A DNA stretch of 64,000 bases from Copromyces sp. CBS 386.78 (taxonomy: Eukaryota > Ascomycota > Sordariomycetes > Sordariales > Sordariaceae): assembly GCA_030685235.1 (NCBI GenBank), contig MU839183.1, positions 1-64,000 on the forward strand. Reading direction: 5' to 3'. Shown piece by piece: positions 46,560 to 59,155 of this stretch; positions within the stretch are counted from its first letter, which is position 1; the number at the start of each line of letters is the position of its first letter. Under the pieces are notes generated by a model. That model ran no database searches. It was not told where the DNA came from and worked only from the letters and a program-made list of their open reading frames with translations. The translations under genes were made by a program, and so were the position numbers.

Positions 46560-48130
46560 GTACTCTTTATTTAGTAGATAAGGGATCGCCTCGTCTAAAT
46601 TGCTTTAAATAATCCTAATAGCGGACCTTCTTTCAAATAGTCCCTAATAAAGACTATTCTTTTACTTTATATTTTATAATAATAATCCCGCCCTTTTTTC
46701 CCTTAATAATAATACTAATAGTAATAATTTTCTTAACCTTTCTATTCTTACTTTTAATAACTTATTTAACTTAGAATCGTTATATTTTGTTATTAATATT
46801 TTTAATAGCGAATTTAATACTATAATTTATCGTACTATATTTTTCGAATTTCCTTAACCCGTAATTATAGTTTGCGCTAATTTTATTAAAAGTTTCGATT
46901 AGGAAGAAGGTCTCCTTATCTTATATAAATATTTCGAAATAGCCTTTCTCTTCTCTTAAACCCCTGTTTTCTAATTTATTATTATACTTTTTAGTCGCTT
47001 TTATTATATTAACTTCGAATATTATAACGATTTTGAAAACGATTTTTAGCGCTCTAAAGAAGAGTTTAGGATTACCCGTTAGGTAGCCGATAATGCCTAA
47101 TCTAATTTTAATTAAAAGAACTTTAATTATATTAATTTTAAATCCGTTTATAATATTTTAATTGCGGAATATAATACTTTTGAGAAGAATATTATTATAG
47201 TTAACCCCGTAAATAAAATATCTTTCCGCTAAATAGTAGAGAACCCGCTTATTTTTATTAATAAGGAAAATATTAGTACTGCCTGTAAATATAAGATTTT
47301 TAAAATTTAATGCTTCTATATTTTATCCTAATAGAAGTACGACTTATTATTCTATATTAATAAAGATATTAAAATTATTTATATAATTATATTATTCGGC
47401 CTAGAAATTCTTTCTAATATTTAGGACGACTTTAACGTTATTTAAAATAGTAGCGATAAGGATATTTAGCGTTAGAAGACCGGTATTAAATTTATAAAAT
47501 ACTTCGTTATTTGTTTTTAAAATATTAATTTTAAAATAAATATTAATCGCCGTTTTAAATAATTATATATAAAAAATTTATTGTTCGTAGAATTCGAATT
47601 TAAATTAATTAATTTTATAAATTTATATAGTTTCGACGATTTAATAAAGGTCTATTACCTTTGTAATAAAATTAATAAATATCTCTATAATATATTAATG
47701 TATTATAACCTTCTTAACGCTAACAATTTTAAGAAGTAATTAAACATTTATCGTACCGTAGCTAGCAACTTTAAAAACGCCGATTATCGCCACAAAATAA
47801 ATACTCGCATCTTAAGTACTAATAATTCGAATAATAATAATAATACTACTTCTAAAGGCGGCGGAGGCTCTAACTCCTGTAACGCTAACGAAATTCCTAT
47901 TAATTAAAGAAGAAATAAAATAAATTTTAACGCCGTCGACCTTACAATTTTTATTTATAAAGATATTTTCGACTAATATTTTCGTAATAGCCTTTACTAT
48001 CGTTACGGCAGGCCTGGCCATATTACTTACAATTATACTATATTAATTAACTATAATTCCTAAAGCCCCTAATACCCTACCGGCAAGAAGACAAAGAAAA
48101 ATAAGGGTCGTAATAAAGGTTATAACTAAA
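46560..48130 (+). pseudogene. Gypsy gag with zinc knuckle
   Basis: Broken frame ending in YYRYGRPGHITYNY at 47995-48036. The gag knuckle CX2CX4HX4C fits exactly, but all three Cys are Tyr (TAC/TAT), each a TG-to-TA change; the His is kept. Upstream blocks are too eroded to assign precisely. Confidence 0.7.
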
Positions 48131-49879
48131 AATAAATCTACGCCGCTAATACCGCTCTAATTGCCCCGGCTGCCCCAATTGCCCCCGCTAAGCCCGCCGC
48201 TAATAACGAATATTATAACGATTAAGAAAACGTCTAACCTCTATATATAATTATATATAGAAGCCTAATTAAATTATATTTAAAAAACGAATTTTAGGCT
48301 TTATAGAATTAGAAATTGGAAAGAAATTAAAATTTAATTATTAAATAATTCTATTTCTTTAAATTTAATACTCTTATTTTCTTATATTGTAACCCGTTCG
48401 TATAAAATTATTATATTACTCTTATTAATAATAATTATTCTGCTTTCGTATTTATTAATTATTCCTTTATTATTAAAAATAACCTTCCCTATTTCTAATT
48501 ATTAAAAGTAAAGAAGTTTATTCTTATTAATAAAGTAATTAAAAGTATTATTTTTAAAGGAATAATAATTAAATTCTAAATCGGTTATTATAAAGAGATT
48601 ATTACCTTCTTAATTTATAATATTTTTAGGAAATACCTAATTATTTTAAATTTTTTATAAATATAATACTATCAGCTAAAAATCAATTACAAATAATATA
48701 ATATATATTTTAATTATACTGCTTATCGAAGCCGCTATTTACTAACGGATTTCCCTAAATATTAAACGGCAGCACTTAAAACCCTTGCTAATTAAGTCTC
48801 AATAACTTCCGTTTACTAAACCCCCCTCCCGCTAATTAAAAAGGAAAAGACCGAATCTCCTTTTCTAACTATTAAAAAAGAGGAATCTCGCCCTCCAACT
48901 ATTAAAAAAGAAAAGATTAAAAAAATCGCGGAAGAGCCTACTTTAAAACCCTTATCCGCTCTTAAACTCCCGTATACCGCTACCGAATTCACTCCAAAAA
49001 TCAATCCCAAGACCGGCTACTATACAGTCTCTACTCCTATTAAAACGCTAGTAGCCTAAAAGGCTAAATCTAAAATCGCTATTACTAATACCGCCGCTCT
49101 CTTTATTAAAATTAAAAGCCCTGCGCTTTATAAGCCTTACGTCCGTATAAATGATCGCCGTATTTTAATTAGTACGCGTCGTTCCTAACTTTAATACCGC
49201 CGTTTTTATAATTCTAATTATAAATTTAACCCTAATAATATTAGAGCGCTTAATGCAATTACATTTAATTTTATTTACGAAAAATAATAATTATAACCGT
49301 ACGTTATAAACTACACTAAAATTAAAAAGCTAGCGGCTATAACGGATTTTTAAAATTTAAATTTAACTAAAGAAATAATTAATAATATTATAAAGGGCAA
49401 TAGAAAGAAGTATAAGGAAAGTCTACTCCCCGTATTCTATAATTTTATTAATGAAATAGCTAGTATTTATACTTTAAAAAATACCCGTAAAATTATAATT
49501 TTAATTAAAGCGGTTAATTTTATTAGAAACTTCGAAACTGATACGCTTATATACGAAAAAATTATTCAATAAATATATTTAACTAAAATCGACGAAGAGG
49601 ATATAAAGAAATTTCTTAATAAAGTAAACTGGCCGCTAAAAATTAAGGAGGAAATTATCGAAATTTTAAACCGTTTTAAAAGACGGAGGTATATTAGCGA
49701 AGTTACTGCTTTTTTACCTTCGCTAACGGAGGAAATCCTTCCTTATCGTTCGTATAATTATAAAATCGAATTATAATTAAAAGAGTAACCTCTTAATATA
49801 CAATTACATTACGTATTACCTATAAAAATAATTATTATTAAAAAATAAATTAATAATAATTTAAAGAAGAAGTTTATCT

Positions 49880-50930
49880 GGCCGTTATAATTGGCGGCCG
49901 CTTCCCCCCTCTTATTAATTAAGAAACCTAGAGGTGGAATTTATATTTATATAAATTATTATAGTATTAATAATATTATAATAAAAATATATTATTTACT
50001 ACTACTAATTAAAAAAACCCTTAATACTATTTATAAAGTAAAGATTTTTATAAAGCTCGATATTATTATTACGTTTAATAGGATCCGTATTAAAGAAGGG
50101 TATAAATAATTTACCGCCTTTATTACCTATTTTAGCCTCTACGAATCTATTATATATCCTTTTAATTTATAGGGCGCATTAAAAACCTTTTAAAATTATA
50201 TTAATAACGTTCTATATAATATTCTTAATATTTATATTACCGCGTATTTTAATAATATTTTAATTTATTCTAATAACGAAGAAGAATATAAAGAATATGT
50301 TAAAAAGGTTTTATAAAAGATAATTAAAATAGGATTCTAAATCGATATTAATAAGTAAGAATTCTATATATAGCGAATTAAATATTTAAATCTTATTATT
50401 ACCCTAAATAGTCTTAAAATAAATTTAGAAAAAGTTTTTATAATTATAATATAGGAAGTTCTAAATTTTAAAAAATTATTCTAACGCTTTTTAAAATTCG
50501 CTAACTTTTACTATCGTTTTATTAAGTATTTTTCTATTATCGCCAGCCTACTATATAAATTAATTAAGAAAACGGCGGAATAGGAATAGGATAAATAATA
50601 TTAGAAATTTTTCGAAGTATTTAAAAAGGTTTTTAATAGCGGACCCGTTCTTTATATTTATAATTAATTTAAATAGACTATTATAGAAATAAATACTTCT
50701 AATTAGGCCTATAGCGGTATATTATTACAATATAATAATAATAATATCCTTCGCCCCGTTACTTATTTTAATTAATAGTACTCTTTAATTAAATATACTT
50801 ATAATATTTATAATAAAAAATTATTTACTATTATTAAAATATTAGAAGAGTAACGCCCTAAATTAGAAGGAATATAATAACCTTTTAAAATCCTTATAAA
50901 TTATAAAAATTAAAAATATTTACCGTTAAT
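49880..50930 (+). pseudogene. Gypsy reverse transcriptase and RNase H
   Basis: ASPLLLIKKPRGG, then a NYYSINNIIIK block, KIFIKLDIIITFNRIRIKEGYK and YPFNL match gypsy RT (PILFVKKPxGG, DYRxLNxIT, FxKLDIxxAFNRIRIxEGxE, MPFGL). The catalytic YxDD is YFNN at 50245-50256. RNase H follows: EINTSN then LRPVTYFN, NIYNKKLFTIIKILEE and FKILINYKNLKYL, matching the EAxDASD...YDKELLAIxxxxxEWR...TDHKNLxYF order. Confidence 0.85.
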
Positions 50931-51579
50931 AAATAGTTTACCCCCTAATATATATAATAATCTTAATTTCTCTCCCAATTTAATTTTATAATTAAATATC
51001 GGCTAAATTCGTTATAAGTACGCTTAAACACCTTAAATAAGAAATTAGAGGACTTACCTAAAAACGAAGCCGACGAATAACTATTAATTAAGAATAAGGT
51101 TTTATTCGATTACAATATTTTCATTAATAGAACTTTCGTTCTAAAAAGCGGAAAGGAGGTTATTAACGTCGGAACCGAATATATTTACAATTTAGAAATA
51201 ATAAATAATAAATCTACTAACAACTTAATTATAAAAAACTATAAGAAATTAATATTTTTATAAAATTTACTCGCCTACCTATCGGACCCTAGCCGCTATA
51301 TATAATTTAAAGAAGTAAAAGATTAAGTAAAGAAAATATCCTCCGTTAAATATAAGGTAATATAAGGACGAACTTACTTTTAAAACGCTATTATTATCGA
51401 CCTTAATAATATTAAATTTTAATTTTAATTCCTCCGCCGCGTATACAATTCGCTATTTACTAATTACCTAAATTAAAAAAAGACCTACTTATTATTCTCC
51501 TAATCTTTCTTCTAATTAAAGATATTTAATATTATTAGGGCCTATTATAAAATTTACTTACTATATACTAAATTTAAAC

Positions 51580-52480
51580 TATTAAAATACTCCCCATATA
51601 AGTTTTTAAAACCGCTAGTATTACTTTTCGTACTATAGAAGGATATTTCTATAAATTATATTACCCCTTTAATTCCCTACGTACGCCGGGGTCAAGAATT
51701 CAAATATATAACCGTTGTCGTTAATCGTTTAATAAAAATATAATATTTTATTCCTACTATTAATTTTATAGCCGAAGAATTAGTAAATTAATTTATCGAA
51801 AGGATTTATAGTATTTACGGCCTACCGGACTCTATTATATTAAATTACAATTCCTAATTCGTTTTATAATTTTAAAAAACATTATTCTCCCGCTTAGAAA
51901 TAATTTTTAAACCCTCCTCCACTTTCTACCCAATTACTAATAGTTAAATAGAACGTATTAATATGAAAATAGAGAAATATCTTCGTCTTTATATTAATTA
52001 AATGTAGGATAATTAAATAAATTAATTCCCAATCGCAAAATTTATTAATAATAATCTAATTTCTAAAATAATAGGAGTATCCCCCTTCTTTATTAACTAT
52101 AATTTCTACCTTCGTATAAGTATTAAATTAACGAAACCGTATCCGCCAAATTTATTAATTTAATAGTAAATAGAGCATTTTAAAATTAACGAAATTGCTA
52201 ATTATTTTAAAAGAGTATTAGAGTATATTATGAATTAAGTAAAGTAAGTTTAGTAATAGTATAAGGCTAATACTAATATTCGAAAGATAAATACCCCGAA
52301 ATATTAAACGGGAAATAAAGTCCTATTTAATATAAAAAACCTTATACCGGCCGACCTTATATAAAGCTTACCCCCCTTTATAAAGGCCCCTTCGAAATTA
52401 TTAAAATAAATAGCTATAGGATTATATTTAAACTACTGGTTAATATAAAGTATAGCCCTACCTTTTACGTTAATAAAATT
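51580..52480 (+). pseudogene. Gypsy integrase
   Basis: VVVNRLTKYNIFIPT near 51,710, IYGLPDSIILNYNS near 51,810, then NS.IERINMKIEKYLR and IGVSPFFINYNFYLR. These are the DRxSKxxHF, SDRGxxF, GQTERxNxxLExYLR and SPFxxxYGxxPR blocks of gypsy integrases. Asn replaces Asp in the first two, as expected from RIP. Confidence 0.85.
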
Positions 52481-52988
52481 ACGCCGTAAATTAAAGTAAG
52501 TATTTTAAGATAATTAGAAATATAAAGGAATGTTCGTACAAATTAAAGTCGTAGTATAAGGAAAACTAATAACGAAGAAGATTCAATAGAATAGGATTTT
52601 ATTAAAATTAATAACTACCGTAAAATAACTAATAATTATTAAAAATATTTTATTGTTTAAGCACTACTTTATTAGCCTTCGTAGTAGCCGTATATTAATA
52701 TAACTATATTCCCCGATACGATACGGCGGTTTTACGAAGTATACCCGGAAATTCCAATACCCCTAAACTAGCTAGCGGCGGAGCGGAAATAAAGGAGGAG
52801 AACGTTAGAGGAAATAGAAGAGCCGGTTATAGAAGCGGAGGCTCTACTAACGAAGTACGAAGGGAGGAGGAGATTATTACGATTAGCGGTTATAAAAGTT
52901 TTTTATAATTAAATTAAACGTTTAATAAAGTTATTTATTATTTTATATAATTTTAGTTAGCTATATAGCTTCTTTTAGGCAGGGGTAA

Positions 52989-53222
52989 TATTATAGGGTT
53001 AGCCTATATTATATATACTAGTAATAGTAGCTCTCTAAGACTACTATCACCATCGGTTAATTGGCTATAGCCTCCCGCCATAGACCTACTAGGGGTTCAT
53101 AGCTCGAATCCTATAAAAGCCTATCTCCCGAGTGCACCTCTACACTTCTCTTCCTTTCCTCTCCTCGTGCAATTACATATATCTTTCATCTACACCCAAC
53201 CTCTCGCCCTCTACCCGTAATA
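52989..53222 (+). repeat. 3' LTR of the nested gypsy
   Basis: 234 bp. Its outer part is the cleanest sequence of the element (GGTTCATAGCTCGAATCC, CTCTCGCCCTCTACCC). It ends before CCCCC. Confidence 0.93.
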
Positions 53223-53479
53223 CCCCCCGAATACTATTAGAAGAGTATAAAAACGTTTATAAAGAAAACCTCCGGCGTTACGTCCGGTTAGGTTAGTAAG
53301 ACCTTTAAAGAAGGTAGAAGGCCCTTAATAGTAAAGTAATAAAGACGAGAATATTTACTTCCTAATTTTAATAACCCGATTATTTTATATACTATTTTAA
53401 TTATTTTCGATTTTATTTATCGGTATTATAGGAGCGCGTTACGGCTAAGTAAACGGCGGGGTAGACGGCGGGATAGTAT

Positions 53480-55500
53480 TAGGGGCGAACTAGTTAAATA
53501 AATTTTTTAAAAAGAATTCCCGTTGGGATTTACTTATTAAAACGAATTATATAGCGATAGATTCTTACTTCTATAATTCGAAAAGTTTCCTAATTATTAA
53601 GGTAGGTTGGCCGCTATAGTTCTATTCGAAGATAATTAGCGCTTTACGTATATAATACTTAAGGTCGCTCTTCCTTTTTACTAAGCGTTTTTATTCGAAA
53701 GTATTATATTTAATACGATTTTCCGCTATAGTTTAAGCAATTAGAGCTTATAGTTTAAAATTTTTAAAAATATTAGCTAAAGAATATAATACTTCCTTAT
53801 AGGGAGTTTCTTTAACCTTTTATTTTTTAATAGCCGGAACGTTACTACCCTCTTCGTCGTTATTATTATTATTTTCATTATCTTCGTTACTATTACTATT
53901 ATTTTTATTACATTTAATAGGATTAGTAATAGAATTCGTAAATTTACTAATAGCAGTAAGCATATTACCCCAGAGTAGCCTATATATTTATACCTTTAGA
54001 AAAGGACGGTACTTAAATTAGCCGTACTTACGGTTTTACTATATAATAATTAGCCTAGTCTAAATTATTATTTTATTATTATATAGATATATATTAACCT
54101 TAATTAACTTCTCTTAACTATTATCGTTTATAATATATTACTACCTATTAGCGTCGGTCTTAAAACCATTCCTAAATTTATTAACTAACTATTTAAAGAC
54201 CCGATATTTTTTCTTATATAATTTATAAATTAATTTAGCATTCTTAAGCTTTAATTTAAAATTAGGGAATTCCCGGTTGACCTTACTAATAGTACGAACG
54301 TAGGTAGAGGGTTTAAGGGTACTATTATAGCAGAAACCTAAAAGATTAGCTTCAACTATTTTATTAAGTACTATCCTTTTTAATTATATAGAATAAGTAG
54401 TTTAAATACGTTTATTATTGGCATATTTCCTCTTATTAAACTTCTTATTAGAATCCTTATCTTTATTAGAGTCTTTATCCTTATTAGAGTCCCTATTTTT
54501 ATTAGAATCCTTATCCTCGTTAGAGTCCCTATCCTTACTAGACTTCTTATTAAAATCCTTATCCTTACTAAACTTCTTATTAGAATCCTTATCCTTATTA
54601 GACTTCTTATTAGAATCTTTATCTTTATTGGACTTCTTTATAAGGTAATCGATAGGCTTTTCGCTCGTCTTTTCGACGGGTTTTTCGATAGGTTTTTCGA
54701 CGGGCTTTTCAACGGGCTTTTCAATTATTTTTTCAACGGACTTCTTAGACTTCTCGGTAATTTAATCCTATATAGGACGGCCGGTAGGCTTACGTACGGA
54801 TTTTTAAGCGTTATTACCGCCCACTTTCTTCGCTTTTCTTATTACTTTTTATTTTCGAATTCCCTCCTTTTTACGTTTATTATCTCCCTCCTTATTTACT
54901 ACGCCTCTATTTTCAGCTTATTTTGCTCCCTCCTCCTTTCGAAGTATTTAATAAGGACGATACGTAACAATTCGAATAGAATTTAAACGTCCATTAAATT
55001 CGTCCTTACTTCTTCTATATCCGCTATTTAATCTTCTAACTTCGTTAGAAGAATAATATATTTTACTTAAGCGCAATTTATATATCGAATTTTTTAACAG
55101 GCATTTTATATATTTATTTCCGGATTTATTAGCGGCGGATTTATATTTAGAGCCGTAGTCGAAATCGGAACCGGAAGAGGAAGAGTGGGATTTAAATCCG
55201 GAATTAGATGTAACGACGTCAATAATATTATTTTTATAACGATTAAATATAACTTTAGCGGTTTAGGAGCGAAATAGTTTAATAGAGGAGATAGTTTTTA
55301 ATTAGGGTTAAGTATTAGGGATAATTTTAAGAGTATTCTTTTAGGAACTAGCCTTAATTTTAATATTAGCCTTAGCTTTAATATTAACTTTAATTAACGA
55401 AGTTGAAAGAATAAGTTTAGGTATAGTATTCTTAGCTATACGGGCTATAATATTAAGAATATTATTAGTAATACTTAGTACGGTTGGCGGCGTTGGTATT
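53480..55500 (-). pseudogene. Harbinger-associated Myb/SANT-like gene, RIP-degraded
   Basis: On the minus strand: an N-terminal block near 55,470, a Ser-rich GFKSHSSSSGSDFDYGSK block near 55,180, an [14 protein letters not shown] repeat near 54,690, a [11 protein letters not shown] repeat at 54,650-54,430, then VEANLLGFCYNSTLKPSTYV, NFKLKLKNAKLIYKLYKKKY RVFK, GFKTDANR and EKLIKV. The last blocks fit the Myb/SANT-like (Myb_DNA-bind_3/trihelix) fold, which in PIF/Harbinger elements is the DNA-binding partner that brings the transposase to the ends. An NEDNENNNNNDEEGSN linker and more sequence continue to about 53,480. Many stops; starts and ends are approximate. The Lys/Asp repeats are an unusual addition. 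Confidence 0.7.
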
Positions 55501-55620
55501 AGAAGGAGGAAAGGAAAGACGGAGAAAGTAATAATAAGAAAGAAAAAGAAGGTTGTAAAATGAAAGAAGGGCTCGTTTTATATATTTAAAAGTTAGTATT
55601 AATTTAATTAATAATACGAA

Positions 55621-55680
55621 TTTAATTAATAATTTAATTAATAATATAAATTTAATTAATAATTTAATTAATAATATAAT
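55621..55680. repeat. 30-bp TTAATTAA-rich tandem repeat
   Basis: Two exact-length units start at 55621 and 55651, preceded by a partial copy. Each unit contains TTTAATTAATAATTTAATTA. Confidence 0.85.
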
Positions 55681-56002
55681 TAGTTGGGATTTTATTATTT
55701 ATATATTTAAATTAAGTAGAAGTAATAGATTTATTGAGGCTATATTAGTAGAAATAGAAGCCTTAATACTTTAATACTATACTAAGTATTACGAATTATT
55801 TATTATACTATTGCCCTTTGCGTTCGCTATACTATTAATATAGTAAATTAAGTTTAATAAATATAGCGTAGTAAAAATTACTATTATAAGCTCTTGGCGT
55901 ACCTTAACGCTACCTTAATGTTATATAAATGCAGCTGCGAACTATGCGCGTTAAGAGGGCAGTTAAGGGAAAACCACTACTGCGGAAACGAACAGGCCTT
56001 AA

Positions 56003-56017
56003 AGGGAAAGAACTCAT
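56003..56017 (-). pseudogene. Start codon and first codons of the broken host gene
   Basis: ATG AGT TCT TTC CCT read leftward into the TAA/TTA target duplication, and the frame continues at 39290. See the 39006-39290 entry. Confidence 0.55.
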
Positions 56018-59000
56018 ATTGAAAAGGGGTTGTAACTTCCGTAGTTCCGTCCATGTCAGTGACGCAACAAGGTGATCGATCCCTTACTCTTTCCTCTTCA
56101 CCAAAGAGTCAACCGTGGCAATAACAGCACCCACCCAACCAAGGGAACAACGGCCGCGCCAACAGCAGGAACAACTAACAGCAGCAACAACCAACAGCAG
56201 CAACAACTAACAACAACAGGACCCCGGACTTTACCAAGCCCTAGAAACTATTAATCTGGGATTATATAAACAACCTGGTGTTCGCTCCTTCCTCTGCATC
56301 AGTGGAGAGATTCGCACCTGCTCAAGGCTTCTCCCGTGGGCGCTGCTGTGACGCTGTCTCGAATGTCGTCTCCTTAATAGATACTCGGTGCTAGCTAGCT
56401 TAGTAAGCCTGGGTGGTCTCGACCGTGTATAACGTTAAAAGAGACGTTGGGTGTTCGCGGAGAATTATCCATTCAGTGTCCGAAAAGCTTTTGACGTGAT
56501 GGTTCGTATATGTAATAGAGTTGGCGATTGGGTTCTCGCTATTAGTAGGGGAAAAGGGCAATAGCGCGAGGTCGTTAGTTGTGTTAAGTCGTGAGGGGGA
56601 GGAGCGTGACTTGCACTAATATTCTCACCCTCGACATTCTCTATATACCTTTCGTCGAAGACCGAAGAGAAGGCGTCGATGAAATAAATACTGACCTATT
56701 TTTAAAGATGAAATGAGAAATTATGAAAAATTGTAGCGAGAATTTTTTTCTTTACCTATAAACTACTGATAATTGGATAGTATATTCCGATCGACCTTGA
56801 AAAGGTACTTCTATTTAAGTAATTCCAAATAATTCTCTTTATTAGAACCTAGTATAGTAGAACTAGGCCGAGGCTATTCCCCTGCTTATTTTGTTATAAT
56901 AAAATAGTAATGTGGTTGAAGTGTAGTATAGTTTATTTGAGACGCCTATTAAAAATTGCGAAGGGAACTAGAAGAGTTGGAAAAGGAAGAGTTTGACAAA
57001 CTGGAGAAGCTCGAAGAACCCGAGGAGTTTCGAGGCTCCGATTCCGCCTAGCGCCGCCCTAGGAGTTATTATCGGAAGAAATATTATCCTTACCGTCGTT
57101 AGGTAAATAGAACTATAAGATCGGCGATTGTAGAAACATAAGAAGAAGGATTACCAACCTCGGGCATAGGGGATTGGAAAGCTACATTAACCGCCTCTAT
57201 AGCGAGCTTAAGAATAGCCTAGGCGCTATAGACAAGAAAAACGTAGTAATAGGTAGTAGCGCTACTAATAGCGAATTAGAGCCCGTGCCGTCCAAGTTCG
57301 TTCGGACGCAAGCGTAGAAGATTATAAGTATAGTTTTAATAGGTTCTACTTCGAGTAGTGTATCGTTTGTATTTTCTAGCTTGGTTTTTAATTCTACTTG
57401 CCCCTAAGGTTGAGCAGGAGGTTGACTTAGATCGAGGTCGTAGGGGTAGCGGGCACTGGCAGGGATACCTCTATCTGCCGTGCTCCAGCGTCGGGTCTGC
57501 CACAAGTTCGGTATCCCAAAATGCTGATTCGGACCAAGATGTCGGCGACGACACTCTTGAGAATGCGGACCTAATAAATACTACTATTATAAATTTGAGC
57601 GGCCTTGGCGGCATATAGTCGGATACCCTCTACGACCAATACTTAGTGTAGACGGAATCGATTGGGAGCTATAGGTATAGTACGGCCTCTAAGAACGCTA
57701 GGCTCGTAGCGGAGAGGTTCTGGAAGCACTCTGTTGATTTCTTTTCATCGCAAGTAAAAGCTATTGATCCGGAACTTAACGCCGCGGCCTATCCGATCCT
57801 ACTTAGATGATTTGAACCGCTTGACCAACATTGATGCTAGGATTAGAATCTTAGTCGACTTCGGAAAGCGTTATAAAAAGGAGAATAAGGCCGCTACTAG
57901 CCGGAAGTCCCCTCGTGCTCTCCGCGTTAGTCGTTGGTTAATCGAGGTCGGTATAGGTAGGCTTTCGGTCGTTCGGGTCACTAGATCCTAGTTCAAACAC
58001 TTCGATTGAGCTAGGTACAATTTCGCCAATCTTAGACTCGATCGATTCCATAATGTCAGGCGAGCCGTTATTAAACTATAGGTACCTATCTTTAGCGAAT
58101 CTAATATAGCGGGAATAATCTCCAAGGTTATAATCTTTACTAAATCTTGCCCTTAACGTTGAGCGTTTCTCTAGTAAAGTACTTAACCCAATATAGAACT
58201 TTATATAAATACCTCACTTAGGTTTTTCCAATAGAACTCGAGGTCGAGGAGAGCGTACACTCCTGTCCTATACGTTATTATTCGGGATTAATATCCAAGA
58301 GGGATATAGAACGGAAAAAGTCGATAGAGGATACTAGGGTACCGGGGCCGAAATTCGAAAGAATATCCAGAAAGTTAGCCCCGGGGGGTAAATCTAGGGG
58401 TGTACAGGCTTTCTCTTAGCTGCCTATTCTTACTTCTCCGAGTAATATAATATAATAGGAAAATGCCTTTTTCTCAAGACAAAACTTCTTTTCAAGGAAT
58501 TTAACGTCCGCTCTTTCATCCCAAAGTCAAAGCTTATACTTCCTATACTTTTATTGCTTCTTAGCGGTTTGTTTCCTAGTACTAGTGCGGTCGTCGGTTA
58601 TCCATTATCGCTTCAGCCTTAAAAACCTAAGTCAACTCCCGTTTCTAAGAATCTAAGTACTATATAAGTAGTCTCCGGCCTTCTATGAGTATGAGCTGGT
58701 AGAATACTAGTAGCCTTTAAGCTACGTGTACCAGAATGCCACGCAAATACAGTTTATGCTTCCAAGGTAAAATTGTTACGGTACTATATAACATAGTCTC
58801 GTACCTCTAGCGTTCCGGTACTGTAACCCGGCAGTTCTCTAGGCGTACTTCGTATCGTACCTAATGCAAGTTATACAACTTAGGCCCTTAGCAAGTGTCG
58901 CCTGGGCTTCTTTATCGACGTTAGCGCGGGCACGAGGTATTTCGGCGGCGTTGAGAGTTCTTGGTGTTACGCTGTTGTACGAGAGGTTATATAATAGGTG

Positions 59001-59152
59001 AGGTTATTATTAAAGGAAGGAGAGAAGGAGCGAAAGAGGGAAGGCACGAGGGAGGAAGTAGGATTTGGTCGGCATCGTAACAAAAATGTAGTAGGATAAT
59101 AAGGGCTGGAAGTTTCCCAGGGGAATTAAGATCTAAACTTGGGTTAGGGTAC
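56018..59152. other. Mixed-composition region with eroded frames
   Basis: The part up to about 56,600 has normal composition and may be the 5' flank of the broken host gene; it holds a CAG/CAA repeat at about 56,160-56,218. Between 56,950 and 58,000 there are protein-like plus-strand pieces: NLGHRGLESYINRLYSELKN near 57,155, DQDVGDDTLENADLIN near 57,535 and YLDDLNRLTNIDARIRILVD near 57,800, in different frames. They may be one decayed gene or an old element; not recognised. 58,000-59,152 shows no gene. Confidence 0.4.
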
Positions 59153-59155
59153 TAA

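Larger units (their letters stand above)
46129..53222 (+). mobile_element. Full-length Ty3/gypsy element nested in the Harbinger
   Basis: 234-bp LTRs lie at both ends. The duplication CCCCC is at 46124-46128 and 53223-53227. The LTRs begin TATTATAGGG (TGTTATAGGG before RIP) and end GTAATA. A GGCAGGGGTAA purine tract precedes the right LTR. Gag, reverse transcriptase, RNase H and integrase are read in the gypsy order on the plus strand. The interior is saturated with RIP on both strands, so the element is dead. Confidence 0.93.
39291..55999. mobile_element. PIF/Harbinger DNA transposon, RIP-degraded, with nested gypsy
   Basis: The left end reads AGGCCTATTCGTTTCCGCTG and the right end, inverted, AGGCCTGTTCGTTTCCGCAG. 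The 3-bp duplication TAA lies at 39288-39290 and 56000-56002, as in PIF/Harbinger. A DDE transposase reads inward from the left and a Myb/SANT-like gene inward from the right, the two-gene set of this superfamily. Subtracting the inserted gypsy (7,094 bp plus its 5-bp duplication) leaves about 9.6 kb, large for the family, because the centre is filled with tandem and duplicated repeats. CpA and TpG are nearly absent. Confidence 0.88.

Noticed and set aside
54418..54648. Leu/Ser-rich plus-strand frame with a repeated LLESLSLLE motif
   Set aside because: It is the antisense shadow of the SNKDKD repeat in the minus-strand Myb/SANT-like gene.
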